Shown piece by piece: positions 17,753-28,260 of a DNA stretch of 64,000 nucleotides. The stretch is from the NCBI RefSeq assembly GCF_921293095.1, contig NW_025791688.1, forward strand, positions 62,001 through 126,000, given 5' to 3'. The position numbers and the translations under genes were made by a program. This DNA is from Ischnura elegans (Eukaryota > Arthropoda > Insecta > Odonata > Coenagrionidae). The notes beneath the pieces are model-generated. The model did not search any database, was not told the origin of the DNA, and saw nothing but the letters and a program-made list of their open reading frames with translations. Each line of letters starts with the position of its first letter. The first letter of the stretch is position 1.

Positions 17753-18986
17753 GCTTAAAAACTTTATTTTCTAATTCCTTCGAAATAACTGTCTCTTTCA
17801 ATTGGCCCCTCAGGCAACGACAAGATAACTGCATTTAAAGTTAAATTTCCTGCAAGTAAATTCTCAATCCTTAGCAAAGTCAATCTTAACTGATTTTAAC
17901 CTAAAAATGATATTTCATTCCAAATTAAATTAAATTTTAAATTAAATTACTACCAGTGCAACGTTAGCAGCTAATCTTAACTTAGATTCACTAAATTAAC
18001 AATTTCTAATTGAAGAATGAAAATTCACACAAATATCAAACTTGAACATTTAATTAATAATAATATCAGTTACCTAAATTTGGACATTTAATTTAATTGC
18101 ATGTTATGATTTTTCAAGAATATCCGTACTATTGCCTTTCGCATGCTGAAATTTGTCACTCAGGCTTTTCGACTGCAACATTGTATGCTTTTACCTTCAT
18201 CTGCATTAATAATTAATTAACTTCATCAATATCTATAATTAAACTCTGAGCGTATCCTTCCTTTCTGCCCATAGGGCATACTGAAACTTGTCTTTCTTCA
18301 ATGTCTTCTTCTAGAAACACAAGTCCATCCGTCTAATGTAAATATCTCGCCGAAATTTTTTTTTCGTATCTTGACGATAGGCGAATGTATATATCAAATG
18401 TAAATACTAAATAAAATGACGAGGACAATGCAACTTCTGCTCTGCTAAAATGTACAAATATGTAAATAAATATTTAATATCCTAGTGACAATATTGTTGG
18501 TTGTAAATAGTATAAAACTTGTGCTATTATTAAGGATGTAATATATTGTATATTAATTCAAACTCTAACATTGCAGCACTACAGCCATCACTACAGCCTT
18601 TACTCCAATACCGGACGCACCAGCAAACCAAGGACACCAGGATAACGACGAACAACACCACCGCGAGAACATCAACATTACCAGCAAACACCAATATTAC
18701 ACGGCGGTCTACGTGGGGTTTTGCCGGTTTCCCTCACGTCTCGGACAAATGTCGGACCAATAGCCATCCCGGAAGAAAAGAGTTCCAGATTTTCTGATTT
18801 TTTTTGCCATATCTGCTACATGCTCACAAACAATGTATAAATAATAACAATTGTGACATGCCCTGAAGAGGAAAATTTCCTATAACGGGGACCTACTGTA
18901 TATATTATAATACTCTACCTCACTATGTAAATATCCATGTAAAACTTGCAGTATGGAAATAAACCTTTTGAATTGAATTGAAAATT
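17753..18986 (+). other. Element B region without pol, 3' UTR
   Basis: About 1.2 kb, strongly AT-rich up to 18540, with no reverse-transcriptase or endonuclease motif in any frame I inspected. The last 300 bp include a GC-richer stretch (18690-18780) and an AATAAA-like signal at 18957-18962. It is either the natural 3' UTR with ORF2 deleted or an acquired filler. Confidence 0.5.
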
Positions 18987-18998
18987 GCCCAGGTTAGT
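18987..18998 (+). repeat. H3-site target repeat between B and C
   Basis: GCCCAGGTTAGT followed by TAC, so the match to the native H3 leader extends to 15 bp on the C side. It is shared by the 3' end of B and the 5' end of C. Confidence 0.9.
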
Positions 18999-18999
18999 T

Positions 19000-19070
19000 A
19001 CAGTTAGTTAGTTAGTTGGAGTTGAGTTCAGTTGAGTTCAGTTCAGTTGAGTTGAGTTAGTTCAGTTGAT
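19000..19070 (+). repeat. GTTAG/GTTCAG-type repeats at the 5' end of element C
   Basis: The element opens with AGTTAGTTAGTTAGTT, then GAGTTGAGTTCAGTTGAG-type 5- and 10-mers. The first repeats iterate the last bases of the target (GGTTAGTTA), which suggests slippage of the polymerase at the 5' junction or a target-derived leader. Confidence 0.6.
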
Positions 19071-19598
19071 CTTCTGTGCGCTCCGCGGCAATTGATGTTC
19101 TTCCGGAAATTGAATGAAAATGAATGGAATGAATTAAAAAAGAAGAAACAGCATTACCATCTCCTATCAACCCATAGAGAACCCTTTTTTTTCCTTTTTT
19201 TTTTTTTTTCCAACCTTCACCTTCACCCGAAGCCTTCACCTTCACCCGAAGACTCCTTCACTCTTCACCTGAAGACCTTATCCTGCCTGCAATCCAGCTG
19301 ATCATCAAATCATCCTAACTACCGTCCCGGTAGCTCTCTTTATTTTTTATTATTTTTTATACAATAATCTAACGTGAATAACATTACTTGCACTCCCAAA
19401 CAATTACACGTCCCTCAACGGCGACGTGACAGAGCCCCGGGGGGAGGCGAGCAATACTGGACGCTCGTTCCCTCCCTTCGGGTGGTGTCTGTTTGCGTCT
19501 TTCCCTGGGAAGTCTCGCCCAATACCTCAGGCACGGGTAGCGCAAGCACGCCCATTGCACGCCTGGGGGACTTGGGTGGGTCCCCTCGCTAGGTTCCC

Positions 19599-21293
19599 AT
19601 GCCCTCCCGATCCCCCGCACCACACCCAGACATGCACTCACGGAAGCAGAGGCAACCAATTAAAAATCCCTCCCCAACGGTCAACATGAAGACTCCAGCG
19701 ACGCCGCTAGAAGTTCCATCGGCCCTCTTCAGGGCCGTCCCACCACCGACCTCCGCCAGAAGCACTCAAGAATCTCCAGCGCCTTCCACCAGCAGCCAAA
19801 GTCCGGTTCCGGCCCCCTTAAGGACCTCATCATCATCAAATGCACCTTCTCCAGCTCCAGCCGCCGTCAATTCGAGTCAACATGACTCCATTCCTTCCCT
19901 GATGTCCGTCAACACTGCTCCTACTCCATCAACCGCCAATCAGCCTGCTCAGCCCGTTCCTGTGGCCCAAAGCTCTGCTTCCGTGTGCTCACACGCCGCC
20001 ACTACCGCCTCTTACGTTGCGCCCATGCACGATAGGGAATTTGAAGTCGTACAGAATAAACGCCGTCGCCATATGGCCAATGGTAGTCTTTCCTCCCCAC
20101 CTCCGATCAAAATTAGCAATCGATTCACTCTAATTTCCACTCCAGCTTCTGCCCCCGTAGCCAATCAGCCTTCTCAAACTCCCGAGGACATGGAAACTTC
20201 CGCGCCCTCCCCCCGAGTTCGTCTTCCGCCCTTCAGGCTCGCCAGCACCGAAAACTGGCCAACTTTGTATAGCCGCATAAAAAATGCCTGCACCTTCCCC
20301 CCGGCCGCCCATTCAACAGGACCTAATTCAGCCATTATTAAGTGTTCCACCCCTGACGACTTCCGTGCAACTGACCGAATCCTGAAGGAATTAAACATTC
20401 CTTACGTTACCTACGCTATATCTGACGAAAAACGAAAGGAATATGCCATCACCGGCATACTCCAATCAGTCCCGACAGAAGACGTTATGACTGAACTGGA
20501 ACACTTAGGCTTCCCTGTCGTTCACGTCGAACGAATATTTTCTACTCGACCCAGTAACTACGAGCGACAGCTCGGACATAATGCCGTACCAAAATACCCG
20601 ACCAGAACCTGCCGGGTCTCATTGGCCCCTCATGCCGACCTTCAAAAATTTACTTCCCTTCACCTAATTGCCGGACTAAGCGTCCGTATTTTTCCCTTCC
20701 GTAAACCCCTTCAACCCGTTCAATGCCATAGGTGCCAACGCCTTGGGCACACAAAAAATCACTGCCAACTCCCTCCAAACTGTGTCAGATGCGGTGCTGA
20801 CCACATAACCGGACAGTGTACAAAGCCCCAAGGAGCCGATCCCACTTGTTACCTCTGCCAAGGCGGCCACACCGCTAGCTACCGTGGCTGCCCCATCCAT
20901 AAAGACGCCAGGAAAGCACTAATTGCTGCAAAATTCCCCTCTAGACCCGATTTTCCTACCCAACGTTCAAACTTAATTCATAATTCCCGCAGCTTTGCCT
21001 CCACAGTCGCTAATTCACCTCAGCCAATCACAAGCCCCGAAGACCCAAGTCACTCCGAAATGGTACGATACCCCGAATACCCTCAAAATTCTCATTTTCC
21101 GCCGGTTATGTACCAAAATCCCAACCAACTACCGATGCCCGACAATGCCACCGCCCCGTCAGCCGACCCCGACACCGCGGAACTGCTCCGTTGGTGCCGG
21201 GGAATATTCTCACAGCTCCGCCACTGCAATTCCGTGCAGGAAAAGAAAATTTTCATTCTTGAGCAGCTACTTACCCTCACCGCTACACCATGA
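19599..21293 (+). CDS. Element C ORF1: gag-like protein with three zinc knuckles (564 aa)
   Basis: Jockey-type ORF1. An S/P/T-rich N-terminal half precedes a conserved block from about residue 205 (FRLASTENWPTLYSRIKNAC onward), which matches family A residue by residue in places (SAIIKC, LNIP, GFPV, STRPS). The knuckles CHRCQRLGHTKNHC, CVRCGADHITGQC and CYLCQGGHTASYRGC lie at about 375-425. The first in-frame ATG after the leader, at 19599, is taken as the start; a later ATG could also serve. Translation of ORF2 probably depends on reinitiation at the ATGA overlap. Confidence 0.88.
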   Translation: MPSRSPAPHPDMHSRKQRQPIKNPSPTVNMKTPATPLEVPSALFRAVPPPTSARSTQESPAPSTSSQSPVPAPLRTSSSSNAPSPAPAAVNSSQHDSIPSLMSVNTAPTPSTANQPAQPVPVAQSSASVCSHAATTASYVAPMHDREFEVVQNKRRRHMANGSLSSPPPIKISNRFTLISTPASAPVANQPSQTPEDMETSAPSPRVRLPPFRLASTENWPTLYSRIKNACTFPPAAHSTGPNSAIIKCSTPDDFRATDRILKELNIPYVTYAISDEKRKEYAITGILQSVPTEDVMTELEHLGFPVVHVERIFSTRPSNYERQLGHNAVPKYPTRTCRVSLAPHADLQKFTSLHLIAGLSVRIFPFRKPLQPVQCHRCQRLGHTKNHCQLPPNCVRCGADHITGQCTKPQGADPTCYLCQGGHTASYRGCPIHKDARKALIAAKFPSRPDFPTQRSNLIHNSRSFASTVANSPQPITSPEDPSHSEMVRYPEYPQNSHFPPVMYQNPNQLPMPDNATAPSADPDTAELLRWCRGIFSQLRHCNSVQEKKIFILEQLLTLTATP

Positions 21294-23974
21294 ACAATAC
21301 GACACACTGCATACCTACACTCAAGTTACTCTCGTGGAACTGTCAAGGCATCACGAACAAGAAAAACGAACTCCTGCAATATGCATTTGATAACATGATA
21401 CACGTAATTTTATTGCAGGAAACACACTTGAAACCACATAATACACTATCTAACGCCCATTATAACATACACCGCCTTGACAGGGACACGCGGGGAGGGG
21501 GGGTAGCTGTCTTAGTTCATAAATCGCTTAATTATTCCATTCTCAACGTCCCCGTCCTAAATTCCCTTGAGGCCCTTGGAATCGCACTTGACACCCAACA
21601 CGGTAAACTTAACATCTTTTCAATATATCAACCTGCCACCAAAAAGCTCAGCAGCGACGACCTTGAGGAACTTTTTTCCATGTATTCGAGCGGTCTTTTC
21701 ATAGGCGACTGGAATTCAAAATCCCCTTCATTTAATTCGTACGCTACGAATAAAAACGGCAAAACTCTGCTTAAATTCATTACCGGCAAACCATTCTCCG
21801 TTCTTGCTCCAACTTCACCTACTCATTATTGCTCTTCCCACAGATATTCTGCCGATATTCTTGATTTTGCCGTTTGCAATAACCTTCCCATTACTTCAAC
21901 TCCTGATGTAATTCATTCATTCACTTCCGACCACTTTCCAATTCTTTTTCACATTCCCATTCAGCCGCGTAAAATAATTCCTCCTGCAAAAATTTTCACT
22001 AATTGGTCTCGTTTCGTTAATTCCCTTACCATCAATCTCGATTCTATTCCTCTCCTTGATTCCCCCTCCACGCACGATCTTGATCAGAGAGCTTCACTCA
22101 TCAGCTCCACTTTAACCCGGGTTAAAGATTCCGTCACGCGATCCATTCCCGTCTCCGCGAGCGCGCCCAGTCACTTCGATCAATCTATCGTAGAACTGAT
22201 TAAGCGTCGTAATGCCGCGCGTAGGCGATGGCAGCGCTCCAGAGATCCGTATGACAAGCTGCGCTATCAACATCTCTGCGCAGGCGTCAGTAGGGAAATC
22301 TCAAAACATTCTTCCGAGCGTTGGAACACACATGTATCTACACTCTCATTCGAAGACAACACCCTTTGGAAAACATCAAAGTCCCTCAGACGCACAGTTA
22401 AAGTAATTTCTCCCCCAATTAAACATGATAACAAATACATTTACGACCCGCAACACAAAACCGAAATCCAGGCGGACCATTTGCAACAAACCATGGCACT
22501 AGATCCTTCTCATTCTCCCCTTGATAGACAAATTGCCTTGGTTCTAAGTACTTTTTCTCTCCCAAAGCCAAATTTTGATATTACCTCTTCTTTTGAAATC
22601 GAATCTATTATCAATAAATTCCCCAAACACAAAGCCCCCGGTTTAGATGGCATCACCAATCTTTTATTGAAAAACAGTTGTAAAGTTCCCCGCTTCAGTC
22701 TTCTCCTTGCTGATCTATTTAATAATTGCTTCAAATCCTCCCATTTTCCGGCTGCCTGGAAAGTAGGCAAAGTAATTCTTATTCCAAAACCCGGAAAAAA
22801 TCCCACCATCCCAGGAAATTCACGACCAATCACATTACTTTCCAACATTTCCAAAATTTTTGAAAGCATCATACTATCGAAATTAGAATTACACGTTCAA
22901 CAAAATAACACATTCCGCCCTGAGCAATTTGGTTTCAGGAAACGCCACTCTTGCACTCACCAAATCCTTCGCCTCGTTGAACAAGTTACACGCGGATTTA
23001 ACCTTCGACGCCCTACAGATGCGGTTTTTCTGGACGTTGCCAGAGCCTTTGATCGCGTTTGGCATGACGCGCTCATCTACAAAATGTATCTTAATCAGTT
23101 CCCGATGTCTCTGATCGCGCTCGTCAGAAGTTACCTCCGAGGCCGCTCGTTTAAAATCTCCGACTTCAATATCTTGTCGTCGGAAAGACCAGCGCAAGCT
23201 GGTGTTCCTCAGGGCTCGCTGTTGAGTCCGTTATTATTCAACATTTTCGTAAACGACATTCCCACAGACGATGACACTACACTCCACATGTATGCAGACG
23301 ACACAGCCATTTCAGCACAATCCAAATACACCGACACTAACATCAGAAAACTCAACAGACATCTTAGCAAAATTCATAAATGGACCGAAAAATGGAAAAT
23401 TCAGATAAACGCCTCCAAAAGCAGTCATTTACACTTCGAGAGAACCCGAAAACACGAACCTAGAAATTCAGTACTCATCCAAAACACACGCGTTCCAAGG
23501 GTCGACAACCACCGCTTTCTTGGCGTCATCCTCGATCAACGTCTCTCCTACAAATCCCATTCCACTGCAGCAATAGCCAAAGCCCGGCAGGCACAATACG
23601 CATTAAACGGACTTTTATGTAAAAAATCGCCACTGACTAAAGACAATAAAATACGGCTGTACAAAGGAATAATTCGTCCCATCCTGCTCTTCGGCGCAGA
23701 GATTTTTGCAAATTCCCTCCCAATTCAAAATAAATTAAATACATTTCAGAATAAGTCCCTCCGTTTCATCTTGCATTTTCCGCAGAGAACCAAAATTTCC
23801 CATGTCCTCAGAGCTCACAACCTAACCACCGTTCAGGAATTTATCAGTCAACAAGCAAATCGCATGGGCGCTCGTCTTACAGCTACACAAAATCCGCTTT
23901 TAATTAATATCTGGAATTACAACGAAAATCTGCCTACTACACATACACTGCCTAAGCATATCACTCGTCTATGA
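21290..23974 (+). CDS. Element C ORF2: APE endonuclease and reverse transcriptase (894 aa)
   Basis: This is the replicative enzyme of element C. The endonuclease part has LSWNCQG (14-20), LLQETHL (E44), GDWNSKSPSFNS and FTSDHFP. The reverse transcriptase has IPKPGKNPTIPGNSRPITLL, FLDVARAFDRVWH, GVPQGSLLSPLLF and MYADDTAI. It ends NLPTTHTLPKHITRL, matching the family A end (PTTHTLPLQVTLL), and no RNase H domain follows. No stop or frameshift is visible across 2.7 kb. Confidence 0.92.
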   Translation: MNNTTHCIPTLKLLSWNCQGITNKKNELLQYAFDNMIHVILLQETHLKPHNTLSNAHYNIHRLDRDTRGGGVAVLVHKSLNYSILNVPVLNSLEALGIALDTQHGKLNIFSIYQPATKKLSSDDLEELFSMYSSGLFIGDWNSKSPSFNSYATNKNGKTLLKFITGKPFSVLAPTSPTHYCSSHRYSADILDFAVCNNLPITSTPDVIHSFTSDHFPILFHIPIQPRKIIPPAKIFTNWSRFVNSLTINLDSIPLLDSPSTHDLDQRASLISSTLTRVKDSVTRSIPVSASAPSHFDQSIVELIKRRNAARRRWQRSRDPYDKLRYQHLCAGVSREISKHSSERWNTHVSTLSFEDNTLWKTSKSLRRTVKVISPPIKHDNKYIYDPQHKTEIQADHLQQTMALDPSHSPLDRQIALVLSTFSLPKPNFDITSSFEIESIINKFPKHKAPGLDGITNLLLKNSCKVPRFSLLLADLFNNCFKSSHFPAAWKVGKVILIPKPGKNPTIPGNSRPITLLSNISKIFESIILSKLELHVQQNNTFRPEQFGFRKRHSCTHQILRLVEQVTRGFNLRRPTDAVFLDVARAFDRVWHDALIYKMYLNQFPMSLIALVRSYLRGRSFKISDFNILSSERPAQAGVPQGSLLSPLLFNIFVNDIPTDDDTTLHMYADDTAISAQSKYTDTNIRKLNRHLSKIHKWTEKWKIQINASKSSHLHFERTRKHEPRNSVLIQNTRVPRVDNHRFLGVILDQRLSYKSHSTAAIAKARQAQYALNGLLCKKSPLTKDNKIRLYKGIIRPILLFGAEIFANSLPIQNKLNTFQNKSLRFILHFPQRTKISHVLRAHNLTTVQEFISQQANRMGARLTATQNPLLINIWNYNENLPTTHTLPKHITRL

Positions 23975-24309
23975 GTCTTTCGTATGTCTTTTCTCCTTAC
24001 GTTGCGTTCTTTTTTAATAAAATTCACATAAAATCGTTATAAAAAAAATTATAAGATACGTTAAAAAACTTAATAGAAAATCTAAAAAATACTTCGAAAA
24101 ATCCTCAAAAAAAAAATATAAAATATTCAAAAATGAAAAGGACTCTAATCTAAAACCAAAAAAATAATAAAAAATATACCATTTAGGTACCGAAAATACA
24201 AAAATATTGTTGCGAAAGCTATGTTCATTTTTTTTCTTTCTTTTCTCATCAACTTTGTTTTTAATTATTTTTAGTTTTAGTTCTCCAGTTCTATCAACAG
24301 TTACTTTAG

Positions 24310-24912
<603 letters not shown>

Positions 24913-24952
24913 ATCGTCGTCGCTGTCGACTTCTTGTCGGCACAAAAACAAA

Positions 24953-24968
24953 AGTCCTTTTCAGGACT
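24953..24968 (+). terminator. Histone 3' stem-loop of H3
   Basis: AGTCCTTTTCAGGACT, 40 bp after the stop, with a 6-bp stem and loop TTTC. Confidence 0.9.
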
Positions 24969-24988
24969 AGACGTCATACAGACGATTG

Positions 24989-25002
24989 TTTCCCATTGCT
25001 TA
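24989..25002 (+). promoter_or_regulatory. Histone downstream element of H3
   Basis: TTTCCCATTGCTTA, 20 nt beyond the stem-loop, sharing CCATTGCTTA with the H2B and H4 elements. Confidence 0.7.
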
Positions 25003-25720
25003 CATCGACGAGAATGAAATAATATTTCATAAAGAAAATCTGAAAGAGAATGAAAAAATAATAAAGTTGTAATTAATGATAATTATAATTAACTAATGAA
25101 AAATAGTTGAAATGAATACTGGAAGATATGAATAAAACTTATGAAAAGATGTTTTTTTGCAGATGGAGTGCTTGGCATCCTGGTAGTTTCCTGACGGAAA
25201 ATGCTATCTTTACAGAATGGCAATTTAAATTTCATAAGTAACGGAAATTACGAAGATCTATCAGAATAACAAAGTCAGGAGTACACTCAATCCTTTATCG
25301 AGTTACGACAATGTAGGCATCTCTCGAACTCAAAAAACGTCGTTAGGAGATGTTGCCATGCGCGACGATTGTTTTCAGCCAGCAGTATTGTCACGGAAAA
25401 TACTAATGCAACAATGACATTCGCCAAGATTTCATTGTTTTCAACAATCGACCGTCTTGGTTGCAAATATGTGATACGCAAATACTTCATTCTTTTGAGC
25501 AATCAGGCTTTCTGCTGCAGCAGACGTCTCTTTCGAAACTTAGTTTCATAGGTAAATTTTTACTGCCAAAAAATTATCTGACAACCTTCAATGGAAGGTG
25601 CATTAATTTGACGTAAAATTAGCGGATTTGTAGAAGGAATATTGTCCATCTACTCATTTCCTTCAATGGGTAAGGTTTGAAACTTTACTGGGTAAGGTGA
25701 AGGAGTTTGGAATTTTGTTT
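25003..25720. other. Convergent H3-H1 spacer
   Basis: AT-rich with short open frames only. A GTTGCCATGC near 25352 is a possible RFX half site. Nothing else is recognisable. It is duplicated at 52100-52817. Confidence 0.5.
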
Positions 25721-25733
25721 TAAGCATGGAAAA
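25721..25733 (-). promoter_or_regulatory. Histone downstream element of H1
   Basis: Minus strand TTTTCCATGCTTA, one or two bases shorter than the core-histone version, with a 21-nt gap to the stem-loop. Confidence 0.6.
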
Positions 25734-25754
25734 TAGTCATCTGTATGACTTGAT

Positions 25755-25770
25755 GGCCCTTAAGAGGGCC
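25755..25770 (-). terminator. Histone 3' stem-loop of H1
   Basis: Minus strand GGCCCTCTTAAGGGCC. The stem matches that of H2B, and the loop region is CTTA in place of TTTA. Confidence 0.85.
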
Positions 25771-25823
25771 TAAATTGAACTTCGCGTACATCGAAGTTCG
25801 GTGAACCTGCGAGGTTCGGTCGC

Positions 25824-26546
25824 TCACTTCTTCTTGGGGGCGGCGGCGGCCTTCTTTGCTGCCGCGGGCTTGGGCTTGGTGGGCGTCTTCTTGGGCTTGG
25901 GCGCCTTGGGCTTGGTGGGCGCCTTCTTCGCCTTCGATGGGGACTTTGCTGCCTTCGCCGCTGGCTTGGCTGCTGCGGGCTTCTTCTTGGGCTTGTCTGC
26001 TTTCTTTGCCTTCTTCGCGGGAGGCGCGGACTTGGAGCGCTCCTTGGGCGCGGACCGCTTGGTGGCAGCCTTCTCCTTCTTCGCGGGCTTGGGCTTCTTG
26101 GCCGCGGCGGTCTTCTTGGCTGCGGTCTTCTTCGCCTTGGCTGCAGCGGGTGCAGCCTTGTCCTTCAGCGTGGTGGAGCTCAGCTTGAAGGACCCCGACG
26201 CTCCCTTGCCCTTGGTCTGTACGAGTGTGCCGGAGGTGACGGCGGACTTGAGGTACTTCTTGATGAAGGGGGAGAGCTTCTCGGCGTCGACCTTGTAGGA
26301 GGCGGCGATGTACTTCTTGATGGCCTGGAGGGAGGAGCCGCCGCGTTCCTTGAGGCTCTTGACGGCGTTGTTGACCATCTCGGAGGTCGGTGGATGCGAG
26401 GGCTTTGCGCGGGCCTTCTTGGAGGCGGCGCCCTTGCTGGCCTTCTTGGATGCTGCGGATGCGGCGGGCAGGGGCTTGACGGCTGCGGTGCCGGACGGCT
26501 GGGCCGCCGGGGGCGCTGCTGCGGCTGCTGCGGTAGCGTCTGCCAT
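25824..26546 (-). CDS. H1: Histone H1, unit 1
   Basis: Linker histone, 240 aa. It has an alanine/proline-rich N-terminal tail ([19 protein letters not shown]), a globular winged-helix domain at about 48-122 ([54 protein letters not shown]), and a lysine/alanine/proline-rich C-terminal tail ending AAPKKK. The ATG at 26546 gives the usual MADA start; an in-frame ATG at 26612 would add 22 residues with no histone character. It is convergent with H3 and followed upstream by a CpG-rich region. It binds linker DNA. Confidence 0.96.
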   Translation of the reverse strand: MADATAAAAAAPPAAQPSGTAAVKPLPAASAASKKASKGAASKKARAKPSHPPTSEMVNNAVKSLKERGGSSLQAIKKYIAASYKVDAEKLSPFIKKYLKSAVTSGTLVQTKGKGASGSFKLSSTTLKDKAAPAAAKAKKTAAKKTAAAKKPKPAKKEKAATKRSAPKERSKSAPPAKKAKKADKPKKKPAAAKPAAKAAKSPSKAKKAPTKPKAPKPKKTPTKPKPAAAKKAAAAPKKK

Positions 26547-27480
26547 GGTCTCGGACGAGAGGTATGAAAATTTCAAAATTTCGCGTTTCCCACCTTCGAG
26601 ATATCGTACCATTTCGGAGCGCGTTCGCCGCTGTCGAACTTGTCGTCGGCGTTCTCCTTCGAATCTTTGTACTCGACTTCGTCTCGCACTTTATCGTTTC
26701 GGACGGCGCCGGCGGCTCCGACGTCGGCGTCCGATCTCGACGCGCGAGGCGACAGTCCCGGCCGCGCGCGGGCGGCCCGCCGTCGGCGACCGGAACGTCG
26801 CGGGCGCCGCGGCGCCCGAGCGAAATACGGCATGTCACCGGCGCGCCTTCCGACCCGATAATTAAAGTGTCGCCGTGGCGTCGCGGGTTCGCGTGGTCGA
26901 TCGGCGACCTGCCTCGCCGTTTCTCTGAACCTTCCTGCGTGTGCCGGCACGCCGGCGCCGGTCTGGACGGCGCCCCGCGGACGGAGAACGATGGTCGGAA
27001 GATGTGCCTGTCGGACGGATCGGCGTCGTGTCGCGACGACTCGATCCGCGGTTGTGCATTCGTCTGTTGCACTTTTCGATCCGAGTTTGCGGCGATTTCG
27101 ATCGACGATCGAGACGCCACTTCGGCGTCGCCGAAACGCGACTGTTTCCCTCGATCTCGCCTTTTCGCGACGCCGAAATCACTCTTTCCGCGTGCGACTG
27201 CGATCGTTCGCGCTGCCGCGAACCCGCGATCCCCGGGAGAAGCGGACGAATGTCCATAATTTTTGTTCTCGTGCCGTTATTCCGCAAACGGCGGCACTCG
27301 ATTATCGTTTCCCCTTTCCGGCGGGGGCTGAATGTCGCGAGAGTATTCCGATTGCGCCGCGAGTCGTGATATTCGAAGGAAATGGAATGACTCCGTTTGA
27401 CGCTCCTACGGTTTTCGGTTCGCCCCGTTCGTTTCACTCCGTGCGCTTTCTGTGCCTATTCTGGGGGGGAATGTGGTGAA
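26547..27480. promoter_or_regulatory. CpG-rich region upstream of H1
   Basis: About 900 bp very rich in CG dinucleotides (for example 26700-27260) within an otherwise AT-rich spacer. It starts directly at the H1 ATG, so it includes the H1 promoter; the best TATA-like site is GATATC near 26600, which is weak. Long open frames on both strands here are a by-product of high GC and scarce stop codons. A CpG island in the germline-unmethylated sense is inference. Confidence 0.45.
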
Positions 27481-28260
27481 TTTGATTCCTGGGCAGGGAT
27501 TGCGAAAGGTTGGTGAAAAAAAAATTACGCCTCGACGGGAGGGATTGTCGAGTGAGGCTGGCTTTTCCATACTCGAGTCGCAGGATATTTCTGGTCTAGC
27601 GTGCGATTCTGGAAATTGATGACTGCGATTTTCTGTGTGTGAGAAGGCTGATTTTGAATGACTTTTGTGAAAATGAATTACCGTTCCCTACAACATTGTG
27701 ACGACGTAGCGCGTTACACGTATTACTTAAATTACCACACGCCACTTCGGGATTGGAAATGATGTGTCTTTCCCGCAGGAACGTGTATTCGTGAATGCGG
27801 ACGTGCAAGGGAAAAGATGTACCCTTCACATCGCCGATCGATAACTTTCCCTTTTTAGTTTTTCGTACATTGTTCTGTGGATTAATTCCACTCTCTACGG
27901 TAACGTCCAAGTTTTAAACCTAACTTTGCTATTTCCTGAAACGTGGTATTTGTTGTTTCGGCATTCTTACAATTACCTCTTTTGGCAAATCAATTTTCCT
28001 TTGACTTACTTCGTTCGTCAATATTTCCGATGCATTTCACTGTCTGATTGCGGAATTACGAAGGAAAAGAGCGAGTACGACTTCGGAGTTATTCCTTTCG
28101 AACTTCACATATCCCTATTGCAATGCATGAAGTGACAATCTGCATGTTATGACGAAATGTCACACGCCTACGACGAATACATCGTGCGCTGTCGCAGTAG
28201 CCACGTATGTGGCATTAACGTAGCTATTATTCTGTCGAACTTTGTCTCCAAATAATTAAT
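27481..28260. other. Spacer between H1 upstream region and satellite
   Basis: Mixed-composition spacer with small open frames at 27596-27910 and 27926-28135 that have no recognisable product. It is present almost unchanged in unit 2 (54578-55357). Confidence 0.4.

Larger units (their letters stand above)
16501..18986 (+). mobile_element. Element B: gag-only, 5'-truncated LINE in front of H3
   Basis: A 2.5-kb insertion in the H3 sense direction, flanked by the 12-bp target repeat. It holds most of an ORF1, an ATGA overlap where ORF2 should begin, and then 1.2 kb of AT-rich sequence without any pol remnant. It ends AATAAACC...GAATTGAATTGAAAATT, an AATAAA-like signal followed by a short GAATT repeat. 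The ORF1 belongs to a different family from A and C. I read it as a deletion derivative that could only move with a helper polymerase. The gag-only plan recalls HeT-A of Drosophila (analogy only). Confidence 0.8.

Noticed and set aside
19030-19060. Telomeric repeat tract at the element C 5' end
   Set aside because: The units are GTTAG/GAGTT/GTTCAG mixtures, not TTAGG arrays; AGGTTAG in the target is only a short resemblance.
25720-27120. 466-codon minus-strand frame and several 125-231 codon frames over H1 and its upstream region
   Set aside because: They overlap H1 in other frames or lie in CG-rich DNA where stops are rare. The products are arginine-rich low complexity with no domain, and conservation between units reflects whole-unit identity.
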